Shown: in pieces, positions 28,166 through 36,476 of the stretch | How positions within the stretch are numbered: position 1 is the first letter of the stretch | How the letters are laid out: every line of letters begins with the position of its first letter | Assembly: GCA_934320655.1 (NCBI GenBank) | Contig: CAKRFN010000004.1 | Coordinates: 1-64,000, forward strand | Source: an uncultured Eubacterium sp. | Lineage (GTDB): Bacteria > Bacillota > Clostridia > Lachnospirales > Lachnospiraceae | Direction of reading: 5' to 3' | DNA: 64,000 nucleotides | Translations under genes and position numbers: made by a program | Notes under the pieces: model-generated | Told to the model about the DNA's origin: nothing | The model's input: the letters and a program-made list of their open reading frames with translations, nothing else | Databases searched by the model: none

Positions 28166-31100
28166 ATGAACGTAAGGTGTTTGGTAAAGGAAGCAGATGA
28201 ACCGTGTAATTGTAATTGCATATTCAGTAGTGGAATGGCAGATGTACCTACAGTAGAAATCAATAATAAGAGTATGAGTATTTCTTTTGCGAAAAGAATT
28301 ATCTCAAAATCTTTTTCCGGATATTTTGGTTGTATTCAAGGTGGCATGCTAGTGCATGATATTATACGGGTTGAGATGGACTTTAGGAAAACAGAATATA
28401 TAAACTTATTCTGTATTAGTAAGATTTTATTAACCATAATGGAAACGATTGACAAGGTGCAGTATACGATATATTGGCCGAGTGAGGAAAATTATAAAAG
28501 CAATAAAATGTTGCGCTTTTTATATAATAAAGGAATTTTGGATATTTTGTTTAATACATCAAATATTGAAAATATAATTGAGGGCGATATAGTTGATAAT
28601 TATAAGGATAAATATGATTTTTCACATTGTATTGATGCCGCTATTTTTCCTTATAAGATTTATAGAGTAGAAAAACATAGAGCAAAAAGATATAGTAAGG
28701 AACGTGTAGTGAATACTGTTGCGGAAGTTATGGATAAAGTGCAAGAGTATTTTAAGAATAAGCAGGGAAATAGTTTTGAATATATTAAGAACAGATTATA
28801 TTTATATTTGTACGAAATTATTGAGAATGTGTATGAACATGCATATGTAAGAACAGGGGTATATGGAATATTAGTAACATATGATTATTTGCCAGAGTAT
28901 CTTTGGACGAAAGATAAGAAAAGCAAGAATAAATATATCCAAAGAGGAAAGCGTTTGCAAAAGGAGAATCCCTTAAGCTTGTTTGGCGATATTGAAGATA
29001 CATATATTGGTGGCATAAGCGTGTGGATTGATGATATTGGAGAAGGAATTGCACAAACGGTTAGAGGTGGATATTATCAACAGATGTATAGGGACACTTA
29101 TTTAAATGGTTTAAATGAGCAAATGAGAGGAAGAGGAAAAACTACTTTAAACGGTTTAAAGTTGATAGGGGATGAAATTGCCAACAATGGGGATTATTTA
29201 TGGATGCATGATTGTTGGCATTGGGTAGGTACACATTGTAATGAATTGAAATCGAAAATTTCATTAGGAGATGAAAGTAGAAGAGAGGGTGTCTATGCGT
29301 ATTCACGTCCGTTTATTAAGGGATGTTCGTATGAAATCAAAATTAATTTAGCAAGGAATAGTAAAGAAAAAAGAAATTCATTTAAGAGTTTTGGAATACC
29401 GCTGCATGTTGATTTTGAGCATTTGAGACTGTTATGTGAAAGGTCTTTGAGCAAGGATTTTGATACAAAAAAGAATTTGCTAATTGATCTATATAATTCA
29501 GATAATCATTCAAAAAAAACGGAGGATTTTTTTTGTAAGAGTTTTGACGCTTTATTATATAGGAGCAGAGCGATTAGAAAAGAACAATTTAAAGGAGAAT
29601 TATTTGAAAGAATTTTTTTGAAAATGCCCAAGGAAGATTATTTTGAGGAATTAGTGGTCTATGATCTTAGCCAGACTGCGCTTTTTCAAATTAGAGCGCT
29701 GCTAGAAACGCGAGATTATAGTAAGATACTAATTAATCATAAGGTAAACAGGGTGATATTAATAAGTACCGAATATTTTGTTTTTGTAATGGAAATAGAG
29801 AATGACATTTTTAGACTAAAAAAGAAGTCTTCAGACGAATATATCAATAAGAACAAGGAGAGATTGCTGTTTTATTTTATGTGCTTTCAAAAAAATGATG
29901 ATAGTATGATTAGTTCGATAATTGCTAAGAATAAAAGAAGTGTGCTGACATGTGCCGATATACAGTGGGGGAACTTATGCATAAGCGAATATTTGGATAT
30001 AGAGTCTTTGCTAAAAGATCGTCAGGCGTTTACAGTGTTACGAAGAATGCTTACAAGGATTGGGGGCTTGCTGTCGGGAGAATCGCGCATTGGGTTTATT
30101 GAAGGATTTTTAGAAAATCAATTTTCAGAGTATTTAAATGAGTTTTCGCAGGAAAAAGCGAGAAAGGTGTATGTCGGTTCGCTGTTACTTTCAAAACAAA
30201 CTGAAAGAAAAAGAGCAATGGAAGAGGACGAAAAAATATATTTGTTTTTACATAAGGAGTGTCAAATTGATTTAGACGAAAAATATATTTTTCTGCTCAA
30301 TTATCCTAATGTGCGATTGCGTAAGCAAAGGTATAAATATAGAAGAATTGAAGCTACACATAAAATAGAAAAGTATATGGAGGAGAGTGAAGAATTTAAA
30401 TTTTATCTGTCAAAAAAGTATGAACATTTAGTTTCGCATGTGGATTTTAAACTTGGGTTATATTCAACTGGATTAATATCAATAATTCTCAATAACAATT
30501 TAAGAGACTCATTTAGAGAATTTGTAGCAGAGCAGTTAAGAATAATAATAAAAAAATATACGTCAGTAACAATGAAAATAGATAATAGTATGTTGGACAT
30601 ATGCGGTAATTTGGAAGAATACTTTCTTGAAATAAAAGAAAACGTGTTAGAAAAGGAAAATAGGAGAATTTATGAGAAGAAACTTTTGTTAGGAGAGGAA
30701 GTGTCTAATGGAATAGTTGTTTATCTTACGAAAAGTGTTACATTGATACAACTATTAGAATTAAAAACAAGGTATAGCAACAATATCATAATTAGTATTT
30801 TCAATGAGATAAATACGGAGGAAGGAATGGATAAATTGATTAGTACCGGATATATTCCTTTTATTCCTATAATATATGAGGATGTATCCGTTATTAAAGA
30901 AGATGATTTGAAAACCTTTAAAGCATTTTGTGCTACACTGGTGCCAACATTGAGAAGACAAGTGGAGAATTTGTATATACAGACGCAAGGGAGTTATAAT
31001 TATGACTTTTTGACAGATTTACAGCGGCATTTTAACCGAAAAAACGCATATTCAATTTTGTTTGATGCCATAAACAATTATATAAGTTATTCTACAAAGA

Positions 31101-32284
31101 GTAGCGTTAAATTCAGTGGGGAAGATGATGATTATAAGTTGCTTCTTTCAGTAATGTTATGGACAGAAAAAAAACTTAGAATAAATTCTTCGCGAGATGA
31201 ACGCTTGTTGGAGATGGTTTTGACGCAGTTGGAGAATCAGAAAGATAAAAATGTTTCGATAGTGTTATATTATTGTATGCTTATTTTATATGTATTTAAT
31301 GCCTCGCTAAACATAAAAATAATTGAAGCACATAGGGAAAATATAAAGAATGCATTTAATTTTTCGGAGAATCAACTTATCAAAATAATATTTGCTAATA
31401 TATTGGAACAATGGAATACGTTAGAATTTAGAAAAGAGTTAAATGATATATTTGTAGGAAATGATATTTCACTATATTATCAGACATTATATCAAAATGC
31501 GTATAATAATTTTGGAGAAGATCATGATAGCATACTTTATAAATATTGCAAAAATAAAAGTCTTTCGCAGAGTGAAATAAATTATTTGCCTTCTTTGATA
31601 AATGAATGTGTATCCTTATTAAAACTCACAAAAACATATGATGAACGGGAAGAAGAATTAGTTGAATTAGAAAGAGAACTGAAGAAATATTGTAGTGAGG
31701 GTAGTTTTGGATTTGAATTCAGACAAAAATGTGAGGAATTAAGATCTCATGTGAAAAAACGTTTTATTGTGCTGAATGTGACAAATATAAGGTCGGATCT
31801 TAAGGATTTTGTAAAAAATCGTATTTGGAAAGGCGCTAAATCAAAAAAATCAGGGGTATGTTTTCCAGAGGAAAATGAAGACTTTATTATTTGTAATAAT
31901 AGTAATATACCGAGACAAATGAAAAAAATTGTTTTTCCTGATGATTATTATGTTATAGACGAATTAGTTTTTTTGTTTTTAGATGCTGTGAAGTATTCTA
32001 ATGAGGTTAAGATTACAAATATTAGTAATCAAGATAAACAGAGTATTGTGTGGATAAAGTGTTATATAGAAGACGGGTACGTAATAATAAAATTCTTTAA
32101 TTATTTATCAGAAAGATTTGATGATGTAATGGAGCGTATTTATAGTAAAAAGAGAGTTGGAAAAGCACATTTAGAAAAGTTTAATATTGCGGTTTCTTAT
32201 GAGGAGGATCCAGAGGAAGTACAGGTACTTGGGGAACAGGGGCATACAATAGGTACTAAAATTGCTATACCATATTTTAGTTAA
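28166..32284 (+). CDS. Giant signalling protein: STAS-like segment, GHKL ATPase domain, second C-terminal ATPase-like fold
   Basis: A 1372-residue protein with no membrane segments. Residues about 25-125 resemble a STAS/anti-anti-sigma fold (VEMDFRKTEYINLFCISKIL). Residues about 175-400 carry GHKL ATPase boxes: EIIENVYEHAY (N box), WIDDIGEGIAQ (G1) and MRGRGKTTLNGLKLIGDEI (G2). Residues about 400-1250 are unassigned. Residues 1258-1372 look like a second, degenerate HATPase (IDELVFLFLDAVKYS, GEQGHTIGTKIAIPYF) without the DxGxG. I see no clear HisKA phosphoacceptor. The ATG at 28166 has GGAGGA 6-8 nt upstream. It is driven by a Spo0A-box-like promoter and followed 10 nt later by a receiver-phosphoesterase gene, its probable partner. 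Confidence 0.6.
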   Translation: MNVRCLVKEADEPCNCNCIFSSGMADVPTVEINNKSMSISFAKRIISKSFSGYFGCIQGGMLVHDIIRVEMDFRKTEYINLFCISKILLTIMETIDKVQYTIYWPSEENYKSNKMLRFLYNKGILDILFNTSNIENIIEGDIVDNYKDKYDFSHCIDAAIFPYKIYRVEKHRAKRYSKERVVNTVAEVMDKVQEYFKNKQGNSFEYIKNRLYLYLYEIIENVYEHAYVRTGVYGILVTYDYLPEYLWTKDKKSKNKYIQRGKRLQKENPLSLFGDIEDTYIGGISVWIDDIGEGIAQTVRGGYYQQMYRDTYLNGLNEQMRGRGKTTLNGLKLIGDEIANNGDYLWMHDCWHWVGTHCNELKSKISLGDESRREGVYAYSRPFIKGCSYEIKINLARNSKEKRNSFKSFGIPLHVDFEHLRLLCERSLSKDFDTKKNLLIDLYNSDNHSKKTEDFFCKSFDALLYRSRAIRKEQFKGELFERIFLKMPKEDYFEELVVYDLSQTALFQIRALLETRDYSKILINHKVNRVILISTEYFVFVMEIENDIFRLKKKSSDEYINKNKERLLFYFMCFQKNDDSMISSIIAKNKRSVLTCADIQWGNLCISEYLDIESLLKDRQAFTVLRRMLTRIGGLLSGESRIGFIEGFLENQFSEYLNEFSQEKARKVYVGSLLLSKQTERKRAMEEDEKIYLFLHKECQIDLDEKYIFLLNYPNVRLRKQRYKYRRIEATHKIEKYMEESEEFKFYLSKKYEHLVSHVDFKLGLYSTGLISIILNNNLRDSFREFVAEQLRIIIKKYTSVTMKIDNSMLDICGNLEEYFLEIKENVLEKENRRIYEKKLLLGEEVSNGIVVYLTKSVTLIQLLELKTRYSNNIIISIFNEINTEEGMDKLISTGYIPFIPIIYEDVSVIKEDDLKTFKAFCATLVPTLRRQVENLYIQTQGSYNYDFLTDLQRHFNRKNAYSILFDAINNYISYSTKSSVKFSGEDDDYKLLLSVMLWTEKKLRINSSRDERLLEMVLTQLENQKDKNVSIVLYYCMLILYVFNASLNIKIIEAHRENIKNAFNFSENQLIKIIFANILEQWNTLEFRKELNDIFVGNDISLYYQTLYQNAYNNFGEDHDSILYKYCKNKSLSQSEINYLPSLINECVSLLKLTKTYDEREEELVELERELKKYCSEGSFGFEFRQKCEELRSHVKKRFIVLNVTNIRSDLKDFVKNRIWKGAKSKKSGVCFPEENEDFIICNNSNIPRQMKKIVFPDDYYVIDELVFLFLDAVKYSNEVKITNISNQDKQSIVWIKCYIEDGYVIIKFFNYLSERFDDVMERIYSKKRVGKAHLEKFNIAVSYEEDPEEVQVLGEQGHTIGTKIAIPYFS

Positions 32285-32294
32285 AGGAGAAAAA

Positions 32295-33806
32295 ATGTAT
32301 AAAATACTTATCATTGATGATGAAATAGAATTACGAGAGAATATTTATAAACAAATTTTTGCTGAAAATTTTGAGATTACATTATTGTCGAATGATGAAT
32401 CTCAAATTATACACATTTTGAATGAAAAACTGTTCGATGGAATTGTACTGGATAGTACCTTGACGAGTGGTGCGGTTACGATGAAAGTACAGCAATGTAT
32501 AAAGAAATTCCGAGGTGCGGTCTTGATGGTAAGTGATAAACGGGAATTCGATGATACTGATCGAGAGGATAGGCAAATTTGTGATTGTATTTCGTTAAGA
32601 CCATTATTTAATTGTAGCGAGGCAATAAGTAATGAAGATAATAATGAGCAGAAAAATATACTTAATGCTATTATGGCTGGAATAATAAAAGATATTCAAG
32701 ATAGAACAAAAGCTGCAATAAAAAATATAGTAGGCTATAAAGACAATCAAAAAAACAAAAAATTAAGTATTTGTCACATTGCGGATTTGCAATTTGGCGA
32801 TCCGTCTGCAAGTGAATTTGATTTACAAATATTTTTCACTAGATTAACTACATATTTGAGAGATCGAGAGCCGAAGCCGGATTTAATTGTGATTGCCGGA
32901 GATATTGTTTATTCAGGAAAAGAAAAAGAATTTGAGATGGCGGAGGGGCATATAGTTCCTTTTTTGGAAGCTATTTATGGAAAAGAAGAGTATTATAAAC
33001 ACTTAATTTTGGTTCCGGGAAATCATGATTATAATTATAGCGCATATTGGGGAGATAGAAATGATAGCGAATTATTGGATATAAATATTACGGATAAAGA
33101 TAAATTGATACCTTCTGATTTTAAGAAGTTTTTAGCACCTAAAAGTGCTAGTTATTATTTTTGTGAGTTTGCATGGCGATTAACAGGAAATAGTGATTAT
33201 TGGAGATTGCCATTAAAGATAGAGAATATGCAGTTGATGCCATATGGATATAGAATGTTAGGAATTTCAAATTCATGTGATTATCAAACTTTGACAGGGA
33301 ACAAAGACAGGAAACGATATATATTGAATACAGATGGTTTAAGTGTTGATCAGGCGGCTAGTCAGATACAGCCGGCCACTATTGTCGTGGGACATATTTC
33401 ACCGAAAGATTTAGGGTACGATGATGTTTGCCCATCAACAGGAATACATTGTAATAAGCATTATGAAAGGCAATGTCGTGAAGAGGGACAGTGTAGAAAA
33501 TGGATAACCAGTCAAGTGTTTATGGAAGCGTATAATGCGATTATTTATTTATATGGTCATAAGCATTATCCGTCGTGTGAAATATCTAAAGATACTAAGC
33601 AACTTTTTATTTCTGCTGGAACACCAAGTGGGATAGAAGCTGAGATGACATTTAATATAATTGAAATAGAAGATGGTCCAGATATGGATAGGCTCACATT
33701 TATTGTAAATAGTATGAAGAGCTCCTCAATTTCTATGGAGAAGTGTGAAAAATATGTATATATTAAATGTGATAAAAAATGGAAGCAAGATACAGTGGAC
33801 GACTAA
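32295..33806 (+). CDS. Receiver domain fused to calcineurin-like metallophosphoesterase
   Basis: A 503-residue protein. Residues 1-120 are a response-regulator receiver (YKILIIDDEIELREN acidic pocket, GIVLDSTLTSG with the phosphoacceptor Asp, LMVSDK with the switch Ser and Lys). Residues about 155-490 are a metallophosphoesterase with CHIADLQFGDPS, VIAGDIVYSG, LVPGNHDYNY, VVGHISPKD and YLYGHKHYP. Motif I reads D-x-Q rather than the usual D-x-H. The fusion makes an effector whose phosphodiesterase or nuclease activity would be gated by phosphorylation, plausibly from the preceding GHKL protein. AAAGGAG precedes the ATG at 32295. Confidence 0.8.
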   Translation: MYKILIIDDEIELRENIYKQIFAENFEITLLSNDESQIIHILNEKLFDGIVLDSTLTSGAVTMKVQQCIKKFRGAVLMVSDKREFDDTDREDRQICDCISLRPLFNCSEAISNEDNNEQKNILNAIMAGIIKDIQDRTKAAIKNIVGYKDNQKNKKLSICHIADLQFGDPSASEFDLQIFFTRLTTYLRDREPKPDLIVIAGDIVYSGKEKEFEMAEGHIVPFLEAIYGKEEYYKHLILVPGNHDYNYSAYWGDRNDSELLDINITDKDKLIPSDFKKFLAPKSASYYFCEFAWRLTGNSDYWRLPLKIENMQLMPYGYRMLGISNSCDYQTLTGNKDRKRYILNTDGLSVDQAASQIQPATIVVGHISPKDLGYDDVCPSTGIHCNKHYERQCREEGQCRKWITSQVFMEAYNAIIYLYGHKHYPSCEISKDTKQLFISAGTPSGIEAEMTFNIIEIEDGPDMDRLTFIVNSMKSSSISMEKCEKYVYIKCDKKWKQDTVDD

Positions 33807-33843
33807 CTTAAGAGGGTGAATTCCGGTGCAAAAATAAAAGAAT

Positions 33844-33898
33844 GGTCGAAAAGAGTCGGAAAATATCAATGGATATTTGGAATAACACAGATTATAAT
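33844..33898 (+). promoter_or_regulatory. Promoter with tandem Spo0A-box-like repeats (copy 2)
   Basis: GGTCGAAAA and AGTCGGAAAA have TCG cores at 33846 and 33856 (10 bp apart), and TATAAT is at 33893-33898, again 47 bp from the first core. The -35 position again reads TGGATA, and most of the 55 bp match copy 1. It gives the two small downstream genes their own transcript. Confidence 0.7.
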
Positions 33899-33979
33899 AA
33901 AAACATAAGAGCGGTACGACCATACCGTGAATGTTGTCGATTGAAAGGGCTATGTGAGGAAAGTGAGGAGCAAAACCAG

Positions 33980-34468
33980 ATGGAATTTTTACAAAATGAA
34001 AAATGTATAGAAACAGATCAACTTAATATTACAGGAAATATTATGACATGGCAAGGCACAATGATTCAACTTAGCAATGTGTCTTATATCACGACAAAGA
34101 GAGTGAATATTACCCCATTTCCATGGGGTGGACTAGTGCTTATAGGTGTCGGAGCATGTGCATGGATATTTACTAAATCATGGCTTGCGCTTTTGATTAT
34201 TCTGTTAGGAGGCGTGATCATTGGCGAATGGTATATAGAAAACAAAAAACGTGCACAATTAAAAATTTTAACAATATGCATGAATTCTGGAAAAAATTTG
34301 CAATTCTTATTTACTGATTGGATGTTTTTAAATAGAGTATTGTCTGTGTTAGAGAAAATAATTGTTTCTGGAGGCATTGGAAGCCAAAATATATCAATTG
34401 ATCTTAGTGGAAGTCAGTTTAGTGGAGATGCTCATGTATTAAATAATCTCGGAATTGGACAGAAATAG
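33980..34468 (+). CDS. Small membrane protein of unknown function (DUF6232-like)
   Basis: A 162-residue protein. After an N-terminal beta-like stretch (NIMTWQGTMIQLSNVSYI) come two adjacent hydrophobic helices around residues 52-92, then a soluble region ending in SGSQFSGDAHVLNNLGIG. The layout recalls small DUF6232-type membrane proteins, but I am not certain. The ATG at 33980 is preferred because AGGAG is 9 nt upstream; longer in-frame readings run back into the promoter at 33844-33898. Its C-terminal motif reappears in the next protein, suggesting contact between them. Confidence 0.55.
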   Translation: MEFLQNEKCIETDQLNITGNIMTWQGTMIQLSNVSYITTKRVNITPFPWGGLVLIGVGACAWIFTKSWLALLIILLGGVIIGEWYIENKKRAQLKILTICMNSGKNLQFLFTDWMFLNRVLSVLEKIIVSGGIGSQNISIDLSGSQFSGDAHVLNNLGIGQK

Positions 34469-34485
34469 AAAGGAGTTTAGGTTGT

Positions 34486-34839
34486 ATGGGAATAAGGATA
34501 AATATGAGTAATGCAAAAATTGGCGGGAACGCGAAGGTGCTTAACAACGCGCGTATTACAGGCAATGTGGATGCTGATGTTGAGATGAGTAGAACAGAAA
34601 TCATGGGTAATGCGGAGGTTTTGAATGATTTAAGGCTGGATCCGTTTCTTGAGGAACTACAAGCGGCTTTAGACGGGATGGATTCTAACACTCCCGAATA
34701 TGATAGTATGAAGCAAATTGTGGGATCACAGTGTAAAGATAGGGATACTGTTATTGGAATGATTGTAAAACATATAGGCTTGTTTTCGCAAGGGGTATTA
34801 GAAAACGTATTGGCTGCATACATTAGCCGAGGATGGTAA
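34486..34839 (+). CDS. Small soluble protein sharing the VLNN motif
   Basis: A 117-residue protein I do not recognise. The first 50 residues contain two copies of a short pattern, GGNAKVLNNARITG and MGNAEVLNDLRL, matching the end of the preceding membrane protein (SGDAHVLNNLGIG). The rest is helical and ends in ENVLAAYISRGW. GGAG is upstream of the ATG at 34486, with an alternative ATG at 34504. It is 17 nt after the membrane protein gene and shares its promoter. Confidence 0.6.
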   Translation: MGIRINMSNAKIGGNAKVLNNARITGNVDADVEMSRTEIMGNAEVLNDLRLDPFLEELQAALDGMDSNTPEYDSMKQIVGSQCKDRDTVIGMIVKHIGLFSQGVLENVLAAYISRGW

Positions 34840-35324
34840 AAAACGAAGATAGTGGTAGTGCAATGCTAATGTTATAATATGCTTGATCCCATTTGTTGAG
34901 ACAATGAAGTTTATAAAAAATATCATCTTAGTAAGTGCGGTGTGTTTTTGGATAAAAGGGAATTAATAACGGATAATTTAGAATTATCCGTTATTCAGTT
35001 TTGTAGCAAAACCACAGAACTTTAGAGGCGATATATTTAAATAGATATATTTTTAAAGTAAAATGAACTTAAAAACATAGATTCTGGTGAAGTAGTGAAT
35101 GAAGGTAGACAAAATCTTGAGTCTTGATTACAAGTGGAGCAAGAAGTATATTATGATGCATAAAGAATGATTTCGTTGTAGGTATTGTTTTTCTTGTAGA
35201 AATATCTATAAATAAAAAATTGTGGCATTGCAGCAAATATTTTTACGATACCGATCAAAAAGGTAGGTATTTTGGACAATGGCATTAAAATTTAAAATTT
35301 TTTTGAAAAAAATCGTCAAACATA
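34840..35324 (+). other. AT-rich untranslated stretch
   Basis: No convincing gene is present in this 485-bp region. It contains the perfect hairpin at 34965-34995, and a short frame starting at 35099 (22 codons) that has no ribosome site and no recognisable product. The right edge meets the promoter at 35325. Confidence 0.6.
34965..34995 (+). terminator. 14-bp perfect hairpin, probable terminator
   Basis: AATAACGGATAATT (34965-34978) pairs with AATTATCCGTTATT (34982-34995) around a 3-nt loop. A short T stretch (CAGTTTTG) follows. It lies 126 bp beyond the small-protein gene and may end that transcript; the T tract is weak. Confidence 0.45.
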
Positions 35325-35353
35325 TTGAGAAAACTCCGGATTGGTGATACAAT
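35325..35353 (+). promoter_or_regulatory. Sigma-A-type promoter for the Spo0A-like regulator
   Basis: TTGAGA (35325-35330) and TACAAT (35348-35353) with a 17-bp spacer. It lies upstream of a second, Spo0A-box-like promoter for the same gene, giving a two-promoter layout. Confidence 0.6.
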
Positions 35354-35404
35354 CAATTCGGAAAATTCTCTTTAGTATAAGGTACAATGTAATTACAAAA
35401 AAGT

Positions 35405-35459
35405 GGTCGAAAATGGTCGAAAAAATTTTGTGGTGTACAAGCTCTCGAATCATTATAAT
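35405..35459 (+). promoter_or_regulatory. Promoter with tandem Spo0A-box-like repeats (copy 3)
   Basis: Two identical GGTCGAAAA boxes with TCG cores at 35407 and 35417 (10 bp apart) precede TATAAT at 35454-35459, 47 bp from the first core. This is the cleanest of the three copies and sits directly before a Spo0A-like response regulator gene, pointing to autoregulation. Confidence 0.72.
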
Positions 35460-35492
35460 AGAGACAGAATAATGTTGAAAGAGGTGCTTGGC

Positions 35493-36302
35493 ATGACAAA
35501 AGCGATGGAAAAACCGATTCAGATTCTGTTGGTGGAAGACGAGGAGGGCGTTTGTGATATTTACCGACAGACATTGCATAACTACGAGGGCATGGAGCTT
35601 GTGTATGTGACTGGAAGTGAGCAGGCAGCATATGATTTCATGGATCGTGGGGCGGTAGATGTTATTATTCTTGATCTGGAGCTGTTGGAGGGCGATGGGC
35701 TCTCGTTTATTTTCCGGATGGAGGAATGTACGCGCGCGGGCAGAGAAAAGCCGCTTATCATTGTTGTGACCAACAATTCATCGGTTGTTACATGGGAGAC
35801 CGCTAAAGGATGTGGCGCGGATTATGTTATTCCGAAAATGACGCGCGAATACTCGCCGCTTGCAGTGTTGAGTAAAATTGAAAAAGTGTATCCTTTTTAT
35901 AAAAAGCATGGACAGCGAGTCGTTGCGAACAAGCCGTTTGTCGGACTGGACGAGAGTGGCGACGCGACGTTGAAGTATGTTTATCAATATATTGATAATA
36001 TGGGTTTTGTTGCGCCCAGACAAGGTGTCCTGTTCATGGGAGAAGCTATTTGGCGAGTGATGGAGTGGAAGGGCTCTGGTTGTCTGCATTTGTCAAATGA
36101 TATTTATCCGATTATTGCACAAAAATATGAAGTAACAGAGTCGAGTATTGAAAAGGAGATCCGTTCAGCCATTAGCTGTGGCTGGTCGAGACTTGGCGAA
36201 GAGAAACGAAAAAAATATTATCCCTATGAGATTGTGGGGCAGGGAACAAGACCGACCAATACAGAGTTGATTGAAAATCTGGCAAAGCATTTAAGAGCAT
36301 GA
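35493..36302 (+). CDS. Spo0A-like response regulator 1
   Basis: A 269-residue regulator. Residues 8-130 form a receiver with LLVEDEEG (acidic pocket), VDVIILDLELLEGDG (phosphoacceptor Asp61), VVTNNSS and IPKM (switch and Lys). The C-terminal half (about 150-269) matches the Spo0A DNA-binding domain: LSNDIYPIIAQKYEVTESS, IEKEIRSAISCGWSR and GTRPTNTELIENLAKHLR. The ATG at 35493 is chosen because GAGG is 9 nt upstream; longer in-frame starts would place codons inside the promoter. It likely binds TGTCGAA-type boxes, including its own promoter and the two at 27976 and 33844. Confidence 0.82.
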   Translation: MTKAMEKPIQILLVEDEEGVCDIYRQTLHNYEGMELVYVTGSEQAAYDFMDRGAVDVIILDLELLEGDGLSFIFRMEECTRAGREKPLIIVVTNNSSVVTWETAKGCGADYVIPKMTREYSPLAVLSKIEKVYPFYKKHGQRVVANKPFVGLDESGDATLKYVYQYIDNMGFVAPRQGVLFMGEAIWRVMEWKGSGCLHLSNDIYPIIAQKYEVTESSIEKEIRSAISCGWSRLGEEKRKKYYPYEIVGQGTRPTNTELIENLAKHLRA

Positions 36303-36304
36303 GT

Positions 36305-36326
36305 GACTGTTCATACAGTACTTGAG
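36305..36326 (+). repeat. Short palindromic repeat ACTGTTCA-n-ACAGTAC, copy A
   Basis: GACTGTTCATACAGTACTTG has an internal dyad (ACTGT/ACAGT) and closely matches a second copy at 48579-48597. It lies just after the first Spo0A-like regulator gene. Function unknown; possibly a protein-binding site. Confidence 0.35.
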
Positions 36327-36476
36327 CGCGTTGCTGCCCGGTTACGGTGGAACAGTGATAAGTACGATGATTGGCGGTTATTACCCTGCACGAACAGTGA
36401 GGTTGAAGATTTGTAATCATTTATGTATACTGAAGAGTTATGGAACAAAACTATTTCGGGTGTGATGAGGACAAAA

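Noticed and set aside
35099..35167. 22-codon frame in the gap before the Spo0A-like regulator
   Set aside because: No ribosome site and no recognisable motif; treated as chance.
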